A stretch of DNA of 64,000 bases from Gallionella sp. (GCA_023229845.1 JALNYK010000002.1:62001-126000); one strand, 5' to 3'. Shown: positions 1 to 8,775, counted from the stretch's first letter. Made by a program: numbers and translations. Notes: a model not told the origin generated them from the sequence alone.

Positions 1-348
1 GTCATCCTGATTTTCCTGATGGTGACGACCAGCTACGCCAAGTTCTCCGAACTGCAGATCAACCTGCCTCAGGCCGGCGGCGAGACGAGCACGACACAGG
101 ACCAGCCGGTCAACATCGCCGTGGATGCCTCGGAGCATTACGCCATCAACGGCAAGGCCACCGGCTTCACCGGCATCGAGGCTCTGGCCGCCGCGATGAA
201 GAGCGCTGCCGGCGACCAGGTCGACCCGACCATCGTCATCAATGCCGATGCCAAGGCCCCGCATCAATCCGTCGTCAACGTAATGGAAGCGGCTCGTATG
301 GCCGGCTACGGCCGCATCACCTTCACCACCCAGAACCAGGCCAAATAA
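1..348 (+). CDS. exbD: Biopolymer transport protein ExbD/TolR, 5' truncated
   Basis: The reading frame is open from base 1, so the N-terminus lies outside the window. The first visible residues (VILIFLMVTTSYAKF) are the end of the single membrane helix. The remaining ~105 residues are the periplasmic ExbD/TolR domain, including the 'ALAAAMKSAAGDQVDPTIVINAD' region shape and a GRITFTTQ-like C-terminus. ExbD works with ExbB and TonB to couple proton motive force to outer-membrane uptake. Its place before lpxK is the usual betaproteobacterial order exbB-exbD-lpxK. The identity comes from fold pattern and context. Confidence 0.85.
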   Translation, partial: VILIFLMVTTSYAKFSELQINLPQAGGETSTTQDQPVNIAVDASEHYAINGKATGFTGIEALAAAMKSAAGDQVDPTIVINADAKAPHQSVVNVMEAARMAGYGRITFTTQNQAK

Positions 349-497
349 CGGCATGGATGCCTCTCAAAATCCAGACTTCATCCCAACTGCCACGTTGCGT
401 AAAAAATTTCTTGCTTACATATCACCCATATACGGCGCGGCGAAATTTTTCCCGCGCCTTGCATTTGGGCGAACTCTGAATTTTTAGAAGCACCCAT

Positions 498-1481
498 ATG
501 TCCGGCCTGGAACGCCACTGGTATCGCCTCACCCCGCTGCACCTGATCCTGATTCCACTCAGCCTGATCTTCCGCCTGCTGGCGGCATTGCGCCGCGCGC
601 TATATCGCGCCGGCCTGCTGCACAGCGAGCGGCTGCCAGTACCGGTCGTCGTCGTCGGCAACATCAATGTCGGCGGTGCCGGCAAGACGCCGCTGACGCT
701 GGCGTTGGCGCAGCAACTCATAGAACAAGGCAAGCATCCGCTGATCGTCAGCCGCGGCCATGGCGGCGATTCCGTACAGCCCCGCGCCGTGATGCCGGAC
801 AGCGACCCGGTCCAGGTCGGCGACGAGCCGCTGCTGATGGCGCGCCGCGGTATCTGTCCGGTATGGATAGGAAAAGACCGGGCCGCCACCGCGCGAGCAG
901 GCTTACAAGCCCATCCGCAATGCGACGTAGTGCTGTGCGACGACGGCCTGCAGCATTACCGCTTGCAGCGCGATGTCGAGATCGCGGTGATCGACGGCAT
1001 GCGCGGCTTCGGCAACGGCTGGCTGCTACCGGCCGGGCCGCTGCGCGAACCGGTGTCGCGACTGCGCACGGTCGATGCGGTCGTGGTGAATGGCGGCGCT
1101 GTTTCTCCCGGCCAGTTCGCAATGCAGCTGGAAGGCGCGTTGTTCCACAATCAGCTCGATCCGAGCCTCACCGTCGGGGCCTCGCACTTCATCGCCACAA
1201 AGAACCACGCGGTCGCAGGCATAGGCAACCCGCAGCGCTACTTCAGCCATCTGGAAGCACTGGGCATACGCCACACGCCGCATCCCTTTCCTGACCATCA
1301 CCCCTATCGCGCGGTCGATCTGGCTTTTGCCGATTGCGATGCGATACTCCTGACCGAAAAAGATGCGGTAAAATGCGCGCCATTCGCCGACGCGCGCTAC
1401 TGGATGTTGCGCGTAGAAGCCCGGATAGACCCGGCCCTGATTGCCCACATACTGCGAAAGATCGCTCCCCATGGACGCTAA
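498..1481 (+). CDS. lpxK: Tetraacyldisaccharide 4'-kinase LpxK
   Basis: A 327-residue protein of normal LpxK length. It phosphorylates the 4' position of the lipid A disaccharide at the inner membrane. A hydrophobic helix spans about residues 12-33, followed by the P-loop GNINVGGAGKTP at about 54-65, which is the LpxK signature. Later conserved blocks include CDDGLQHYRLQRDVEIAVID and LLPAGPLREP. It overlaps the start of the Trm112-like gene by 11 bp and sits in the classic lpxK-ycaR-kdsB envelope operon. The assignment is firm. Confidence 0.96.
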   Translation: MSGLERHWYRLTPLHLILIPLSLIFRLLAALRRALYRAGLLHSERLPVPVVVVGNINVGGAGKTPLTLALAQQLIEQGKHPLIVSRGHGGDSVQPRAVMPDSDPVQVGDEPLLMARRGICPVWIGKDRAATARAGLQAHPQCDVVLCDDGLQHYRLQRDVEIAVIDGMRGFGNGWLLPAGPLREPVSRLRTVDAVVVNGGAVSPGQFAMQLEGALFHNQLDPSLTVGASHFIATKNHAVAGIGNPQRYFSHLEALGIRHTPHPFPDHHPYRAVDLAFADCDAILLTEKDAVKCAPFADARYWMLRVEARIDPALIAHILRKIAPHGR

Positions 1482-1659
1482 ACTGCTCGAAATCCTCGTC
1501 TGCCCGTTGTGCAAATCGCCGCTGGTCTACCGCAAGGCCGAACAGGAACTGGTCTGCAAGGCGGACCGCCTCGCCTACCGCGTCGACGACGGCATCCCGG
1601 TGATGCTGGCCGACGAGGCTCGCAAACTCACCGCAGAAGAAGTCGACGCGCTCAGATGA
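1471..1659 (+). CDS. Trm112/YcaR family small protein
   Basis: A 62-residue protein starting MDAKLLEILVCP, with the paired motif CPLCKSPL and a second cysteine in LVCKAD. This is the Trm112/UPF0434 (YcaR) zinc-ribbon-like family. The ATG at 1471 lies inside the end of lpxK, and the stop TGA overlaps the kdsB start in an ATGA junction, so translation is probably coupled. The family is almost always found between lpxK and kdsB. Its molecular role in bacteria is not settled. Confidence 0.92.
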   Translation: MDAKLLEILVCPLCKSPLVYRKAEQELVCKADRLAYRVDDGIPVMLADEARKLTAEEVDALR

Positions 1660-2507
1660 CCGACTTTCACGTCGTCATTCCGGCGCGCCACGCCTCCACC
1701 CGCCTGCCCGGCAAGCCGCTGCTGCCCATCGCCGGCAAGCCCATGGTGGTGCGGGTCGCGGAGCGTGCCGCACAGAGCGGCGCGCAACAGATATGGATCG
1801 CCACCGACCATCACGCGATTGCCGACGTAGTGCGCGAGCACGGCTTCAAGGCCTGCTTGACCCGCGACACCCACGCCAGCGGCACCGACCGCATCGCCGA
1901 GGTCGTCGAACAGCACGGCTGGGATGACGAAACGATAGTAGTCAACGTGCAGGGCGACGAGCCGATGATCCCGCCGGCGCTGATCCGCGCGGTCGCCGAA
2001 CACCTGCACGCGCATCCGGAATGCGCGATCGCCACCGCCTGCCACGCGATCCACGACGAGGCGGCGATGCACAACCCGAACATCGTCAAGGCGGTGCTCG
2101 ACAAGAACGGCAACGCGCTGTATTTCAGCCGCGCACCGATTCCGTATCCGCGCGACGCCTTTATGGCCTTGTCCCCGACCGAAGGGAGAGACGGTCGCTC
2201 TTCCTCCCTCGGGGGGGGGAGAGCGGAGCGAGGGGGCCCTGGAAGGGGGGCCGCCGCGCAGCAGCCGCTGCCGCAAGGCCTGCCGATGCTGCGCCATATC
2301 GGCATCTACGCCTATCGCGCCTCTTTCCTGCGCGCCTACGGCCAGCTCGCCCCGGCGGCGATCGAACAGTTCGAGGCGCTGGAACAGCTGCGCGCGCTGT
2401 ACCACGGCTACAAAATCGGCGTATTCTTGACCGCCGAGGCTCCGCCCGCCGGCGTGGACACCGAGCAGGATCTGCACGCAGCACGAATGCTATTTGAGAA
2501 GGAATAA
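1656..2507 (+). CDS. kdsB: 3-deoxy-manno-octulosonate cytidylyltransferase with in-frame insertion
   Basis: KdsB activates Kdo as CMP-Kdo for lipopolysaccharide inner core. The start ATG at 1656 overlaps the previous stop. Family motifs are intact: VVIPARHASTRLPGKPL at the N-terminus, VNVQGDEPMIPP, LYFSRAPIPYPRD and LRHIGIYAYRASF. At 283 residues it is ~35 longer than E. coli KdsB (248). The excess is a glycine/arginine-rich stretch at about residues 170-203, between PRDAF and the QGLPMLRHIG block, where family members normally have only ~12 residues. The inserted DNA is a GC-rich repeat (separate entry). The catalytic blocks on both sides are untouched, so the enzyme is probably active. Confidence 0.95.
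   Translation: MTDFHVVIPARHASTRLPGKPLLPIAGKPMVVRVAERAAQSGAQQIWIATDHHAIADVVREHGFKACLTRDTHASGTDRIAEVVEQHGWDDETIVVNVQGDEPMIPPALIRAVAEHLHAHPECAIATACHAIHDEAAMHNPNIVKAVLDKNGNALYFSRAPIPYPRDAFMALSPTEGRDGRSSSLGGGRAERGGPGRGAAAQQPLPQGLPMLRHIGIYAYRASFLRAYGQLAPAAIEQFEALEQLRALYHGYKIGVFLTAEAPPAGVDTEQDLHAARMLFEKE
2165..2258 (+). repeat. GC-rich palindromic repeat inserted in kdsB
   Basis: A low-complexity block with runs of G and C and short inverted pieces (CCCTCG at about 2206 against CGAGGG at about 2229; GGGAGAG against CTCTTCCTCCC-like pieces). It interrupts the conserved kdsB sequence without breaking the frame and encodes a Gly/Arg/Ser-rich loop. The exact ends cannot be set by eye; they are inferred from where the KdsB family match stops and resumes. 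Confidence 0.6.
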
Positions 2508-2647
2508 GGGAAATTCAGAGAAGGGGGAAGAGTGAAAGGAGAAGGGTAACCCCCTCGCCTTTCCGAATGGAACGGTAACCTGCTTTTACCCTTCCCTCCT
2601 CTCCCTTCCCCGTAATTTTTTCAGCATCCAACGAGAGGAGTAAAACC
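2508..2647. repeat. Purine-rich imperfect inverted repeat between kdsB and adk
   Basis: The spacer carries a purine tract (about 2518-2548, ending GGAGAAGGGTAA) and its approximate complement (about 2585-2612, starting TTACCCTTCCC), followed by TAATTTTTTC. It could form a long imperfect hairpin followed by T residues, so it may act as a weak terminator before adk. The adk ribosome binding site GAGAGGAG follows. No coding potential is seen. Confidence 0.4.
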
Positions 2648-3304
2648 ATGAGACTGATACTGCTAGGCGCACCGGGCGCAGGAAAAGGCACCCAGGCCAA
2701 CTACATCAAGGAAAAGTTCAACATCCCGCAGATCTCCACCGGCGACATGCTGCGCGCCGCAATCAAGGCAGGCACGCCACTAGGCCTGACCGCGAAGAAG
2801 GTGATGGACGAAGGCAAGTTGATATCCGACGACATCATCATCAATCTGGTCAAGGAACGCATCAAGGATGCAGACTGCACCAACGGCTTCCTGTTCGACG
2901 GCTTCCCGCGCACGATCCCGCAGGCACAGGCAATGAAGGACGCCGGCATCCAGATCGACTACGTGGTGGAAATCGACGTCGACGACGGCGAAATCGTCAA
3001 GCGCATGAGCGGTCGCCGCGTGCATCTGGCTTCAGGTCGCACCTACCATGAGATATTCAACCCGCCCAAGGTGGCCGGCCACGACGACGTCACCGGCGAA
3101 GAACTGGTGCAGCGTCCAGACGATGCCGAAGCCACCGTGATCAAGCGTCTCACCGTCTACCACGAACAGACCAAGCCGCTGGTCGAGTATTACACCGCCT
3201 GGCAAAAATCCGGGGGCGCGAATGCATCCAGGGTTCTGCATGTTCCCGGCGTCGGTAGCGTAAACGACATCCGCGACGCGATCTTCAAGGCACTCGGAGC
3301 GTAA
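2648..3304 (+). CDS. adk: Adenylate kinase
   Basis: A 218-residue long-form adenylate kinase, which interconverts ATP + AMP and 2 ADP in the cytoplasm. The P-loop GAPGAGKGT is at residues 7-15. Then come the AMP-binding ISTGDMLRAAI, the FDGFPRT motif, and a full LID (GRRVHLASGRTYHEIFNPPK). The LID lacks the four-cysteine zinc site, as in most Gram-negative enzymes. A strong Shine-Dalgarno GAGAGGAG precedes the ATG. The stop is 2 bp from the next start, so the two are probably cotranscribed. Confidence 0.97.
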   Translation: MRLILLGAPGAGKGTQANYIKEKFNIPQISTGDMLRAAIKAGTPLGLTAKKVMDEGKLISDDIIINLVKERIKDADCTNGFLFDGFPRTIPQAQAMKDAGIQIDYVVEIDVDDGEIVKRMSGRRVHLASGRTYHEIFNPPKVAGHDDVTGEELVQRPDDAEATVIKRLTVYHEQTKPLVEYYTAWQKSGGANASRVLHVPGVGSVNDIRDAIFKALGA

Positions 3305-3306
3305 GC

Positions 3307-3717
3307 ATGGCAACCAAACCCATCCTCGCGCTGGAAGATGCGAAGCGCATCGCCGCAGCGGCGGAAACGGAGGCGCTGGCAAACGGCTGGAAGGTGTCGA
3401 TCGCCGTCGTCGATGACGGCGGTCACCTGTTGTATATGCAGCGCAGCCACGATACGCGCTTCGGCAGCGTCGAAACGGCCATAGCCAAGGCGCGAATGTC
3501 CGCTGCATTGCATATCCCGACCAAGGCCTCCGAGGATGCGGTGCAAAGCGGACGCCTGATTCATCTGGCGCTACCGGGCGTCATTCCGGCAGAAGGCGGC
3601 GTACCGCTGGAGCGCGACGGCGTAGTCATCGGGGGACTGGGAATCAGCGGCGTGCGCTCGTTTCAGGACGGGCAGATTGCAGCGGCCGGTGCCGCCGCGC
3701 TGAGTGCTGAGTGCTGA
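3307..3717 (+). CDS. GlcG/HbpS-like (DUF336) protein, C-terminus formed by a minisatellite
   Basis: A 136-residue GlcG/HbpS family protein: LEDAKRIAAAAETEALANGWKVSIAVVDDGGHL at the N-terminus, then ARMSAALHIPTKASEDAV and GGVPLERDGVVIGGLGISG. Members are small haem- or ligand-binding proteins, but the role here is unknown. The last residues (ALSAEC) and the stop codon come from the heptanucleotide repeat GCTGAGT that starts at 3699. The native C-terminus has therefore probably been replaced, and repeat number could change the ending because 7 is not a multiple of 3. Confidence 0.85.
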   Translation: MATKPILALEDAKRIAAAAETEALANGWKVSIAVVDDGGHLLYMQRSHDTRFGSVETAIAKARMSAALHIPTKASEDAVQSGRLIHLALPGVIPAEGGVPLERDGVVIGGLGISGVRSFQDGQIAAAGAAALSAEC

Positions 3718-3803
3718 GTGCTGAGTGCTGAGTGCTGAGTGCTGAGGGCTGAGGGCTGAGGGCTGAGGGCTGAGGGCTGAGGGCTGAGGGCTGAGGGCTG
3801 AGG
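3699..3803. repeat. Heptanucleotide minisatellite, 15 perfect units
   Basis: Six copies of GCTGAGT (3699-3740) followed directly by nine copies of GCTGAGG (3741-3803), 105 bp in all. The array overlaps the last codons of the GlcG-like gene. The abrupt switch from T to G at the seventh position suggests expansion of two unit variants. The same heptamer family recurs between the phosphoketolase and acetate kinase genes. Confidence 0.97.
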
Positions 3804-3892
3804 CGGCTGATCGTTGCATGCCTCGGAATTCGTCCATATTTTCTGTGGTTTCCGTGTCTTCCGTGGACAGAAGCTCTATACCTGTTTAAAGC

Positions 3893-5221
3893 TCAGCAAC
3901 CGGGCGCTACATCTCGCTCCTGGACGAACAGCTTGACGTTGTCGCGTCCGCTCTGTTTGGCGGTGTACATCGCCATGTCGGCATTTTTCGACAGTTCAAT
4001 TTCGTTGCCGCCGTGATCCGGATAGATCGCGATGCCGGTGCTGGAGGAGATGCTCAACTTCCGCCCGACAATATCGAACGGCTGGTTCAACGCGAACCGT
4101 ATCTTTTCCGCGACGCGCACGGCATCGTCCGAGACCTCGACGTTACGCAGCAGCACGACGAACTCGTCGCCGCCGATGCGCGCCACGGTGTCGGATTCGC
4201 GCACGCAGGCCTGCATACGCTGCGCCACTTCCTTAAGCATCAGGTCGCCCACATCATGCCCCAGGCTGTCGTTGATCGGTTTGAACTTATCCAGATCGAT
4301 ATATAACACCGCCAGTCTCAGCTGGTCGCGCTTGGCGACTGCGAGCGCCTGCTGCAGACGGTCGCTGAACAGCGCGCGGTTGGGCAGATCGGTCAGCGTA
4401 TCGTGCTGCGCCATATGGCGTATGCGCTCTTCGATGTGCTTGCGCTCGGTAATGTCGGTATGCATGCCTATCATCCGCAGCGGCTTGCCGGCGGCATCGC
4501 GGCTCACCACCTTGCCGCGGTCGAGTACCCACTTCCAATCGCCGTTTTTGCAACAGACCCGGTGCTCGTTTATATAGGTAGCCGTCTTGCCGTCGAAGTG
4601 CGCCTGCACGTCGGCCTTCACCCGAGCCAGATCGGCTGGATGGATGAGTTTCTCCCACTCGTCGAGCTTGTCCTCGATCTCGTCTTCGGCGTAACCGATC
4701 ATCTCTTTCCAGCGCCGCGAGAACTGCACATCGCCGCTCTGTACGTTCCAGTCCCACACGCCGTCGCCGGAACCTTCCAGCGCGAAGCGCCAACGCTCCT
4801 CGGCATCGTGCACGCGCTGCTCCAGCCGCGCCCGGCCGATCGCATAGCGGATCGCGCGCACCAGTCCGTCGGTATTGAATGCGCCCTTGACCAGATAGTC
4901 CTGAGCGCCGGCGTCGAGCGATTGCAGCGCAAACTCGGTGTCGTCGTATCCGGTCAGCACGATCAGCGGCAGCGCATGAGCGGCCCGTCTGGCGGCATGT
5001 ATGGTATCCAGCCCCTGGGAATCAGGCAGCGACAGATCCAGCAACAGCACGTCCGGCATGGCTTCGGCCAGTCGCTGGCGCATCTCCGCCAGACTGCCGG
5101 CCAGAACGATCTCGAAGCGCGGGTCGGTATTCGCGCGCAACATATGGCGCACCAGACTGGCGTCTCCGGCATCGTCCTCTACCAACAAGACGCGGCAGAC
5201 CGGATTGCGAGACATCATCAA
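3893..5221 (-). CDS. Response regulator with PAS and GGDEF domains (diguanylate cyclase)
   Basis: A 442-residue protein: receiver domain at about 8-125 (VLLVEDDAGDASLV, phosphoacceptor in LLLDLSLPDS, VKG), PAS/PAC at about 145-265 and GGDEF at about 275-435. The active-site motif ARIGGDEFVVLL is intact, so it should make c-di-GMP when its receiver is activated. There is no EAL domain. Its start overlaps the stop of the upstream receiver gene by 4 bp, making it the last gene of the 15.4-3.9 kb signalling operon. It is the likely output of that operon. Confidence 0.92.
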   Translation of the reverse strand: MMMSRNPVCRVLLVEDDAGDASLVRHMLRANTDPRFEIVLAGSLAEMRQRLAEAMPDVLLLDLSLPDSQGLDTIHAARRAAHALPLIVLTGYDDTEFALQSLDAGAQDYLVKGAFNTDGLVRAIRYAIGRARLEQRVHDAEERWRFALEGSGDGVWDWNVQSGDVQFSRRWKEMIGYAEDEIEDKLDEWEKLIHPADLARVKADVQAHFDGKTATYINEHRVCCKNGDWKWVLDRGKVVSRDAAGKPLRMIGMHTDITERKHIEERIRHMAQHDTLTDLPNRALFSDRLQQALAVAKRDQLRLAVLYIDLDKFKPINDSLGHDVGDLMLKEVAQRMQACVRESDTVARIGGDEFVVLLRNVEVSDDAVRVAEKIRFALNQPFDIVGRKLSISSSTGIAIYPDHGGNEIELSKNADMAMYTAKQSGRDNVKLFVQERDVAPGC

Positions 5222-5664
5222 ATTCTCTTCGGCAGACGCGCCAGCACGAACCAGTAGCTGTCGAGCTGGCGGATGGCGTCGACGAACTGATCCATGTCCA
5301 CCGGCTTGGTAATATAGCCTGCCGCCCCCAGTTTGTAGGAGGCCACCACATCGCGCTCGACATCCGACGTCGTCAGCACCACCACCGGGATGGTCTTCAA
5401 TTCGTCGTCGGCCTTCACGGCCGCGAGAAACTCGCGCCCGTTCATGCGCGGCATATTCAGGTCGAGCAGGATCAGATCAGGCTGCGGCGCCGCAGAAAAC
5501 TGTCCCTGACGCCTAAGAAACTCCAGCGCCTCGACGCCGTCCAATACATGATGCAGATTGCACAGCACCTTGTTCTCTTTCAGCGCAGAACGCACCAGAT
5601 TAGCATCCGCCGGCTCATCCTCCACCAGCAGGATATCGAAAGGTTGCGAGTTCTCTACCAGCAT
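5218..5664 (-). CDS. Single-domain response regulator, Rcp1-like
   Basis: A 148-residue stand-alone receiver: ILLVEDEPADANLVRSAL, phosphoacceptor in LILLDLNMPRMNG, conserved TTS and the lysine in ITKPVD. It resembles the Rcp1 class of receivers that pair with phytochrome-type kinases. No output domain is present, so it is probably a phosphate carrier. It lies 66 bp after the c-haem kinase gene and overlaps the REC-PAS-GGDEF gene by 4 bp. Confidence 0.92.
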   Translation of the reverse strand: MLVENSQPFDILLVEDEPADANLVRSALKENKVLCNLHHVLDGVEALEFLRRQGQFSAAPQPDLILLDLNMPRMNGREFLAAVKADDELKTIPVVVLTTSDVERDVVASYKLGAAGYITKPVDMDQFVDAIRQLDSYWFVLARLPKRI

Positions 5665-5730
5665 GTTCAGACTCCTTGTCCCGATTTATCAGTTATATTC
5701 TTCCACGCGTTCCATGCAGTTTTCAGTGTA

Positions 5731-7260
5731 TCAAGCCCCGTTCACAAATGCCGCGACATTTCGCGGCGTGCCATCCGGCAATTCGAACACCACCGCCGTG
5801 CCACCCTGCTCGGCCTGCTCGATCCATATCTTCCCATGCCGGCTCTCGACGATGCGTCGCGCGATCGACAGGCCGATGCCCGAGCCGCCTTCGTCACCTG
5901 CCGTCAGTCGCTCGAATATCTCGAACACCCGCTCGCGATATTCGGTGCGGATGCCCGGCCCGTTGTCGGCAACGCGGTAGCGGCTCAGCCCCTCGCCGCG
6001 CTCGCCGCCTATGCTGATGCGCAGCGACTGGGCATGGTCGAGCGGACGTGCATGGATCAGCGCATTATCCACCAGCACCGCAAACAAGTCGTTGAGGCGC
6101 GGCTTGTCCAGCACCGCCGGCGGCAATGGCTCGCACTCGATGACGGCGCCTTGCTCCGCCAGACGCGATGCCAGCTGCCGCTCCAGCGCGGCGACCACGG
6201 CATTCGCATCCTCCTCGCGCACCGTGCCGCGCGGCTGACCCGCCGCCAGATAGAGCTGGATATCGCGCAGCTGCATGCGCAGGCTGTCCGCATCGCTCTC
6301 CAGATAATGCAGCGCCTGCTCCACGCCCGGCTCGGCGAGCGCCTGCGGATGGGCAGCCAACTCCTTGCGCAGCAGCTGGGTATAGCTGGACAGCCGGCGC
6401 ACCGGCCCGATCAGGTGATGCGCCGAGACGTCGGCGAAGCGCGTCAGGTCGGCATGGGCGCGCGCCAGCTCGGCGCCGCTGTTGCGCAGCGCCGCCTCGC
6501 CGGCCTGCTGCACCTCGATGCGCCGGCGCACCTGCCGCCCCAGCAGCGCGATCAGCGCCAGCCCGAGCAGCCAGATGACGGCGATCGGCGGCAGCATCTT
6601 GCGGATGTCGCCGTACATGCGGTCGAGGTGAGGCTGCATCGGAATCGAGACCGTGATGCCGCCGCGCACCTCGCCCTCCTTGTAACCCTGGATGCCATGG
6701 CACTTCAGGCAACCCTTCTCCACTATCAGCACGCCTATCTGGCGCAGATAAGGCTGGCCATCAATCTCGCTGAATTCGGCGATCTCGCGCTCGCCCCGCT
6801 CGAACCGCAACAACGCTGCCCGCTCCCATTCGTCCGGCGCATTGTTCCGGTTAATGAGCTTGAGGCTGGTCAGCTTGCCCTTGCCGCCATACAGTTCGCT
6901 GTAGTCCGTCATCACCTGGCGCATCACGTAGGCCGGATTCATCAACGTCAGTTTCCTGCCCGACGAAGTCTCGATGTCGCGCTCGGGAAGATGGGACAGG
7001 CCGGGGTTCGGTTGCGTCCTGTCGGTGACCGGCGCATACACGCCGCCGTGACTCGTCACCCAACGACGGAACGACAGATCCTTGTTGAAAATAACCCGCA
7101 CCTCATTGCGCGCCAGCTGTTCCGTATGATCCTGCGCCACGATCACGTACCATGCGAGGAAACCGCCCATGGCCGCGCTCCAGACCAGCGCCGCGACTGC
7201 CGCCGCACGGTATGGCGAAAAAACCCGATCGGGTGCTTTCTGTTTTTGCGTATCGCTCAT
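5731..7260 (-). CDS. Membrane histidine kinase with c-type haem DUF3365 (Tll0287-like) sensor
   Basis: A ~509-residue kinase. I chose the ATG at 7260 (MSDTQKQ) because GGAGGG lies 7-12 bases upstream; an ATG at 7275 is also possible. A transmembrane helix (about 20-45) leads to a periplasmic DUF3365 domain with one c-type haem motif, CLKCH. A second helix (about 255-275) precedes HisKA, with its histidine in SAHHLIGPVRRLSSY, and an intact HATPase (DNALIHA, DNGPGI, GSGIGLSIARRIVE). The family suggests redox or gas-ligand sensing through haem. Its kinase core is closely similar to that of the neighbour at 7288-8775, which suggests tandem duplication with sensor exchange. Confidence 0.9.
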   Translation of the reverse strand: MSDTQKQKAPDRVFSPYRAAAVAALVWSAAMGGFLAWYVIVAQDHTEQLARNEVRVIFNKDLSFRRWVTSHGGVYAPVTDRTQPNPGLSHLPERDIETSSGRKLTLMNPAYVMRQVMTDYSELYGGKGKLTSLKLINRNNAPDEWERAALLRFERGEREIAEFSEIDGQPYLRQIGVLIVEKGCLKCHGIQGYKEGEVRGGITVSIPMQPHLDRMYGDIRKMLPPIAVIWLLGLALIALLGRQVRRRIEVQQAGEAALRNSGAELARAHADLTRFADVSAHHLIGPVRRLSSYTQLLRKELAAHPQALAEPGVEQALHYLESDADSLRMQLRDIQLYLAAGQPRGTVREEDANAVVAALERQLASRLAEQGAVIECEPLPPAVLDKPRLNDLFAVLVDNALIHARPLDHAQSLRISIGGERGEGLSRYRVADNGPGIRTEYRERVFEIFERLTAGDEGGSGIGLSIARRIVESRHGKIWIEQAEQGGTAVVFELPDGTPRNVAAFVNGA

Positions 7261-7287
7261 CCGTTCGCCCTCCATGCACGCCTTAAC

Positions 7288-8775
7288 CTACTCTGCGCTT
7301 TCCCGATCCGGCAGCTCGAATACCACCTCAGCCCCGCCCTGTTCGCCCTGCTCGATCCATATCCGTCCATGCCGGCTCTCGACGATGCGGCGCGCGATCG
7401 ACAGGCCGATGCCCGAACCGCCTTCGCCGCCCGCCGTCAGCCGCTCGAACATCTCGAACACCCGTTCGCGGTATTCCGCCGGGATGCCCGGCCCGTTGTC
7501 GGCGATGCGGTAGCGGCTCAAACCCTCGCCGCGCTCGCCGCCGATGCGGATATGCAGCGGCTGCGTCGGGTCGAGCGGGCGGGCATGGATCAGCGCGTTG
7601 TCCAGCAGCACTGCAAACAAGTCGTTGAGGCGCGGCTTGTCCAGCACCGCCGACGGCAGCGTTCCGCATTCGATGACCGCCCCCTGCTCCGCCAGACGTT
7701 GCGCCAGCCGCCGCTCAAGCGCAGCGACCACGGCGTTCGCATCCTCCTCGCGCATCGCGCCGCGCGGCTCGCTCGCCGCCAGATAGAGCTGAATATCGCG
7801 CACCAGATTGCGCAGGCGCGCGGCGTCGCGTTCGATGTATTCGATCGAATTGCGCACATCAGTGTCTTTGCGCAGCTCGGAGATCGCATCCATGCGCTCG
7901 CGCAGATGCTGGCTGTAGCTCGACAAACGCCGCGACGGCTCCATCAGGTGATGCGCCGAGATCTCGGCGAACCTGGTCAGATCGGCATTGGCGCGGGCAA
8001 GCGCGTTGCCGCGCGCCGCCAGTCCGCGCTCCGATCTTTCCAGTTCGTTCAACATCGTATTGAAGTTGTCCGCCAGCGCGCTGACCTCGTCGCTGCCGCT
8101 CACTTGCGCGCGCGCATCGCGCCGCCCGGCATGAATCTGGTTCGCCACATCCACCAGTTGCTGCAAACGCCCGGTCACCCGCCCCGACAGCGCCAGCGCG
8201 ACCAGCAGCGTCGCAACCAAGGAAACCGCCATCATCAGATAACCGGCCAGCTCGACCTTGCGCAGATTGGCAGCCATCTCGTCGCGACCGAAACCGATAC
8301 GCACCCAGCCTACCGGTTGATCGCCCACCATCACCGGCGCAGCCACGTCTATCATCACTGCGTTGTCGAGCAGCACCAGCGGTTTCGACACGGCGGCATC
8401 AAGCACCCCGCGGCTCAACGCATCGCTGACGTACAGCCCGATATTCTCCGGTTGGCTCGATGCCAGCACGCGCCCTTCTGGCGACAGCACCAGCGCATAA
8501 CGCAAGCTGCGGCTGCGGCCGACGCTGGCCAGCACCTCCTGCAGTCCGACCACGTCGTTCGCCACCACCCAGGAAGTGCTGCTGACCGCAACCGTATGAG
8601 CGAGACCTTGTGCATACTCGACGCTTTGCTTGCGCAGGAAGTCGCGCTGCTGCTCGAGGATGCCGTAGCCGAACGACAGCATCACCAGCGCCGACACGGC
8701 GGCGAACGACAGCATCACCTGCCGCCGGATCGAGGCGAACCAGAAACGGCGCAGCATGACGGGTGCGAAGTTCAT
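7288..8775 (-). CDS. Membrane histidine kinase with periplasmic sensor and HAMP
   Basis: A ~495-residue kinase. The start at 8775 makes an ATGA overlap with the lipoprotein gene stop. Transmembrane helix 1 (about 17-37) is followed by a ~150-residue Cache-like periplasmic region. Helix 2 (about 185-207), HAMP, HisKA (SAHHLMEPSRRLSSYSQHL) and HATPase (DNALIHA, DNGPGIPAEYRERVFEMFER, GSGIGLSIA) follow. Translational coupling to the PhnD-like binding lipoprotein suggests that the lipoprotein delivers the signal to this sensor. The ligand is unknown. Confidence 0.9.
   Translation of the reverse strand: MNFAPVMLRRFWFASIRRQVMLSFAAVSALVMLSFGYGILEQQRDFLRKQSVEYAQGLAHTVAVSSTSWVVANDVVGLQEVLASVGRSRSLRYALVLSPEGRVLASSQPENIGLYVSDALSRGVLDAAVSKPLVLLDNAVMIDVAAPVMVGDQPVGWVRIGFGRDEMAANLRKVELAGYLMMAVSLVATLLVALALSGRVTGRLQQLVDVANQIHAGRRDARAQVSGSDEVSALADNFNTMLNELERSERGLAARGNALARANADLTRFAEISAHHLMEPSRRLSSYSQHLRERMDAISELRKDTDVRNSIEYIERDAARLRNLVRDIQLYLAASEPRGAMREEDANAVVAALERRLAQRLAEQGAVIECGTLPSAVLDKPRLNDLFAVLLDNALIHARPLDPTQPLHIRIGGERGEGLSRYRIADNGPGIPAEYRERVFEMFERLTAGGEGGSGIGLSIARRIVESRHGRIWIEQGEQGGAEVVFELPDRESAE

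Noticed and set aside
3699..3803. Regular repeats resembling a CRISPR array
   Set aside because: Units are 7 bp, contiguous and without spacers; this is a minisatellite.
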